From JBPYCR01 sp051846915 (GTDB lineage Bacteria > Bacillota > Bacilli > Bacillales > Amphibacillaceae): DNA of 50,848 bases. Shown one piece after another: positions 48,287-50,848 of the stretch. A program made the position numbers and the translations under genes. The notes under the pieces were generated by a model that was not told where the DNA came from, did not search any database, and saw only the letters and a program-made list of their open reading frames with translations. How positions within the stretch are numbered: the stretch's first letter is position 1; the number at the start of each line of letters is the position of its first letter. The stretch lies in contig NZ_JBPYCR010000020.1 in NCBI RefSeq assembly GCF_051846915.1, positions 1 to 50,848 of the forward strand, read 5' to 3'.

Positions 48287-50848
48287 TTAAAATTCCGTTT
48301 TTCTTATTCGTCGAATATGTGTATATAAGAGGAAACTACCTACTCCAACAAACATCAATCCAAGAACAATTGCATATCGTAACCATTCTTCTCCTGTTTG
48401 TGGCAGTTTGTCACCAAAATTATTGTTAGATGAACTTGGTGGCCCTACTTCTTTCTTTTCCTCAGTTTCTTTAGGGGTGTTTTCAACAATAACTTCTTTC
48501 TTGTTATCCCCTAGCTCTATTGTGATATCCAACGATCTTTCCAGTTTTACATAACCAAATGGTGCTTTCGTTTCTACTAATTGATATTCGCCTGGTGTTA
48601 ACCCGTTAACGGTCGCCATTCCATTTGCATTTGTTGTTACCGTTGAAATGAGCTTTTCTTCACTATTAAAGATATCAAAGACTGCTCCCCGTAATGCAGC
48701 GTCTGTAGTCGCATCAACTTTTACAATCTGTAATGCCGTTTTTAATAAGTTATTCTTAAAATCTAAATACATTGGTTCTTGCTGATTAAACACAATCTCG
48801 AATTCAATGGGGATGTCCTCTAACTCGTACCCGAATGGGGCTTTCGTTTCAACGAATGCATAATTTCCTGGCTTCAGGTCTTCAACAACGAGTAGTCCTT
48901 CCTCATTGGTCGTAAGACCCGTTTGCAGTTCGTCCCCAGCTTCATCCACTAAGCTGAATTCCGCTCCTGCTAGAGTGTCCCCTTCTTCACCGACTTTCGT
49001 TAACTCTACTGAACCGGTGCTTAATGGGTTTTCAAAAGTAACTTCCGTTACATTGGTTTGTCCCAAGCCAATTTCAAATGGGATAGGCGTCGTATCCAAG
49101 TCGTAACCCGGCACGGTGGCTGTCTCCACCAATTGATAAGAGCCTGGCGTCAAGTCATCAATCGTTAGTTTTCCTGCTTCATTCGTCAGAAGGCCTTCTC
49201 GCAATGGACTGCCGTTGGCATCCTGTAATGCAAATGTGACACCTTCCAACAGCTGACCGTCTTCCCCTTCTTTCGTTAGCTCGAACGTGCTTGGAAGATA
49301 CTGATTCTCTGCTTGGACTTCAGCTGCTGTCTGTTGATTAAACACGATTTCAAATGTAATCGGCGTGTCATCCAACTGATAGCCGAATGGTGCTTTCGTT
49401 TCGATGAATGCGTAATTGCCTGGCTTCAGGTCTTCGACAACAAGTATGCCTGCTTCATTGGTCGTGAGCCCCGTTAGTAATTTTTCCCCAGCTCCATTCT
49501 CTAAGGTGAATTCCGCTCCTGCTAGGGTATTTCCTTCTTCACCGACTTTTGTCAGTTCCACTGATCCGGTACTTAGTGGGTTTTCAAAGCTAACCTCGGC
49601 TGCTTCCGTTTGTCCAATCGCAATTTCAAATGGGATGGGTGTCGCATCCAGATCATATCCTGGAATGGTTGCTGTTTCGACAAATTGGTAATTGCCCGGC
49701 TTCAAGTCATCAACTACGAGCGTACCTGTTTCATCGGTTGCTAAGTTTTCTTGCAAGGTTGTGCCTGTATCATCCTGTAACTCAAATACAACCCCTTCTA
49801 ACGTACTTCCGTCCTCTCCAAGCTTTGTTAGCTCAACGGAACCTGTCGTCAATGCATTTTCTGCTTCTAGCGTTAATCTCTCTTGCTGATTAAACACAAT
49901 CTCGAATTCATGCGGGGTATTATCTAACTCGTACCCGAATGGGGCCTTCGTTTCAACGAATGCATAATTTCCTGGCTTCAGGTCTTCAACAACGAGTAGT
50001 CCTTCCTCATTGGTCGTAAGACCCGTTTGCAGTTCGTCCCCAGCTTCATCCACTAAGCTGAATTCCGCTCCTGCTAGAGTGTCCCCTTCTTCACCGACTT
50101 TCGTTAACTCTACTGAACCGGTGCTTAATGGGTTTTCAAAAGTAACTTCCGTTACATTGGTTTGTCCCAAGCCAATTTCAAATGGGATAGGCGTCGTATC
50201 CAAGTCGTAACCCGGCACGGTGGCTGTCTCCACCAATTGATAAGAGCCTGGCGTCAAGTCATCAATCGTTAGTTTTCCTGCTTCATTCGTCAGAAGGCCT
50301 TCTCGCAATGGACTGCCGTTGGCATCCTGTAATGCAAATGTGACACCTTCCAACAGCTGACCGTCTTCCCCTTCTTTCGTTAGCTCGAACGTGCTTGGAA
50401 GATACTGATTCTCTGCTTGGACTTCAGCTGCTGTCTGTTGATTAAACACGATTTCAAATGTAATCGGCGTGTCATCCAACTGATAGCCGAATGGTGCTTT
50501 CGTTTCGATGAATGCGTAATTGCCTGGCTTCAGGTCTTCGACAACAAGTATGCCTGCTTCATTGGTCGTGAGCCCCGTTAGTAATTTTTCCCCAGCTCCA
50601 TTCTCTAAGGTGAATTCCGCTCCTGCTAGGGTATTTCCTTCTTCACCGACTTTTGTCAGTTCCACTGATCCGGTACTTAGTGGGTTTTCAAAGCTAACCT
50701 CGGCTGCTTCCGTTTGTCCAATCGCAATTTCAAATGGGATGGGTGTCGCATCCAGATCATATCCTGGAATGGTTGCTGTTTCGACAAATTGGTAATTGCC
50801 CGGCTTCAAGTCATCAACTACGAGCGTACCTGTTTCATCGGTTGCTAA
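48287..50848 (-). CDS. LPQTG-anchored surface protein with tandem Cna-B/SpaA-like domains (5' end outside window)
   Basis: The open frame is continuous to the right edge (854 codons here, including stop). It is built of units of about 92 residues, each with an ELTK lysine, an internal ETKAPFGY or ETATVPGY motif and a closing ENPL or EN Asn. This matches Cna-B domains with Lys-Asn isopeptide bonds catalysed by the Glu in the middle motif. Eight full units and one partial are seen, then a Lys/Glu linker, SSSNNNFGDK, LPQTGEE, a membrane helix and a RRIRKTEF tail. Wall attachment would be by the sortase just downstream. The protein is highly acidic. It is probably an adhesin or stalk. Confidence 0.93.
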   Translation of the reverse strand, partial: LATDETGTLVVDDLKPGNYQFVETATIPGYDLDATPIPFEIAIGQTEAAEVSFENPLSTGSVELTKVGEEGNTLAGAEFTLENGAGEKLLTGLTTNEAGILVVEDLKPGNYAFIETKAPFGYQLDDTPITFEIVFNQQTAAEVQAENQYLPSTFELTKEGEDGQLLEGVTFALQDANGSPLREGLLTNEAGKLTIDDLTPGSYQLVETATVPGYDLDTTPIPFEIGLGQTNVTEVTFENPLSTGSVELTKVGEEGDTLAGAEFSLVDEAGDELQTGLTTNEEGLLVVEDLKPGNYAFVETKAPFGYELDNTPHEFEIVFNQQERLTLEAENALTTGSVELTKLGEDGSTLEGVVFELQDDTGTTLQENLATDETGTLVVDDLKPGNYQFVETATIPGYDLDATPIPFEIAIGQTEAAEVSFENPLSTGSVELTKVGEEGNTLAGAEFTLENGAGEKLLTGLTTNEAGILVVEDLKPGNYAFIETKAPFGYQLDDTPITFEIVFNQQTAAEVQAENQYLPSTFELTKEGEDGQLLEGVTFALQDANGSPLREGLLTNEAGKLTIDDLTPGSYQLVETATVPGYDLDTTPIPFEIGLGQTNVTEVTFENPLSTGSVELTKVGEEGDTLAGAEFSLVDEAGDELQTGLTTNEEGLLVVEDLKPGNYAFVETKAPFGYELEDIPIEFEIVFNQQEPMYLDFKNNLLKTALQIVKVDATTDAALRGAVFDIFNSEEKLISTVTTNANGMATVNGLTPGEYQLVETKAPFGYVKLERSLDITIELGDNKKEVIVENTPKETEEKKEVGPPSSSNNNFGDKLPQTGEEWLRYAIVLGLMFVGVGSFLLYTHIRRIRKTEF
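48843..50848. repeat. 1104-bp near-identical duplication in the surface-protein gene
   Basis: The block 48843-49744 reappears at 49947-50848 with an offset of 1104 bases, exactly 368 codons or four domains. By eye the two are identical over about 900 bases, whereas the left flank (48781-48842 versus 49885-49946) has diverged. The second copy reaches the window edge, so more copies may follow. Confidence 0.9.

Noticed and set aside
48906..50795. Series of plus-strand frames of 65-91 codons across the surface-protein gene
   Set aside because: They are antisense shadows of the repeated domains and recur with the same 1104-base period as the repeat.

Overview
The window is a low-GC Firmicutes chromosome segment, most likely from a spore-forming, salt-adapted member of the Bacillaceae (Oceanobacillus/Virgibacillus/Lentibacillus type). 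The grounds are strong AGGAGG ribosome sites with many TTG starts, an H-type small acid-soluble spore protein, YjcZ- and YppG-like spore proteins, a CIRCE element, a glycine betaine ABC importer, and a dispersed intergenic repeat (GCGCAAGCGCCC at one end, AAGCTAGACAGCTATGCG at the other) that occurs about ten times. Genus is inference. No tRNA, rRNA, CRISPR array, phage or intact insertion sequence was seen.

Layout. 1-0.8 kb: a decaying lrgA/lrgB pair next to repeats. 0.8-3.0 kb (minus): a YtcJ-type amidohydrolase behind an XRE-cupin regulator that has no ATG/GTG/TTG start. 3.3-7.4 kb (minus): HMG-CoA lyase, class II HMG-CoA reductase, a small membrane protein and a TctA-type permease, which together look like a mevalonate uptake and degradation locus. 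7.7-9.8 kb: htpG under a perfect CIRCE. 9.9-13.1 kb (minus): diaminopropionate ammonia-lyase, YgeY-type hydrolase and a GntR regulator. 13.3-16.2 kb: a small membrane protein, a TPR protein with a possible winged helix, and a peptidase with an unrecognised N-terminal domain.

16.8-24.0 kb (minus) is the most interesting locus. From the promoter on it encodes a stand-alone KdsD-like arabinose-5-phosphate isomerase, a ribokinase-like PfkB kinase, a three-part TRAP importer, a DapA/NanA-family aldolase and a LacI regulator, preceded by two abutting GTAAACGTTTAC palindromes. Together they could form a catabolic route for a 3-deoxy-2-keto sugar acid such as Kdo: import, aldol cleavage to pyruvate plus D-arabinose, phosphorylation, and isomerisation to ribulose 5-phosphate.

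24.6-28.0 kb (plus): a glycine betaine importer ordered binding protein, permease, ATPase. 28.4-33.9 kb (minus): SpoIIAA-like protein, threonine dehydratase-like enzyme, MOSC protein, a membrane rhodanese paired with a large membrane protein, and a small unknown protein. 34.1-38.6 kb: a fused double SspH-like spore protein, DUF488 and DUF420 proteins, a coiled-coil protein, and a PadR regulator with its membrane partner. 38.6-44.3 kb: an MMPL transporter, an ABC exporter and a YdaF-like acetyltransferase. 44.5-47.4 kb: two tiny YjcZ-type proteins, a small Sm-like-looking protein, a DUF2268 metalloprotease, a YppG-like protein and an Hsp20. 47.6 kb to the right edge (minus): a sortase and its likely substrate, an LPQTG surface protein built of Cna-B-type repeats that contains a near-identical 1104-bp duplication and runs off the window.

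All family calls were made by reading the sequence without a database search. Start codons were moved from the longest open frame wherever a ribosome site or family length argued for it.
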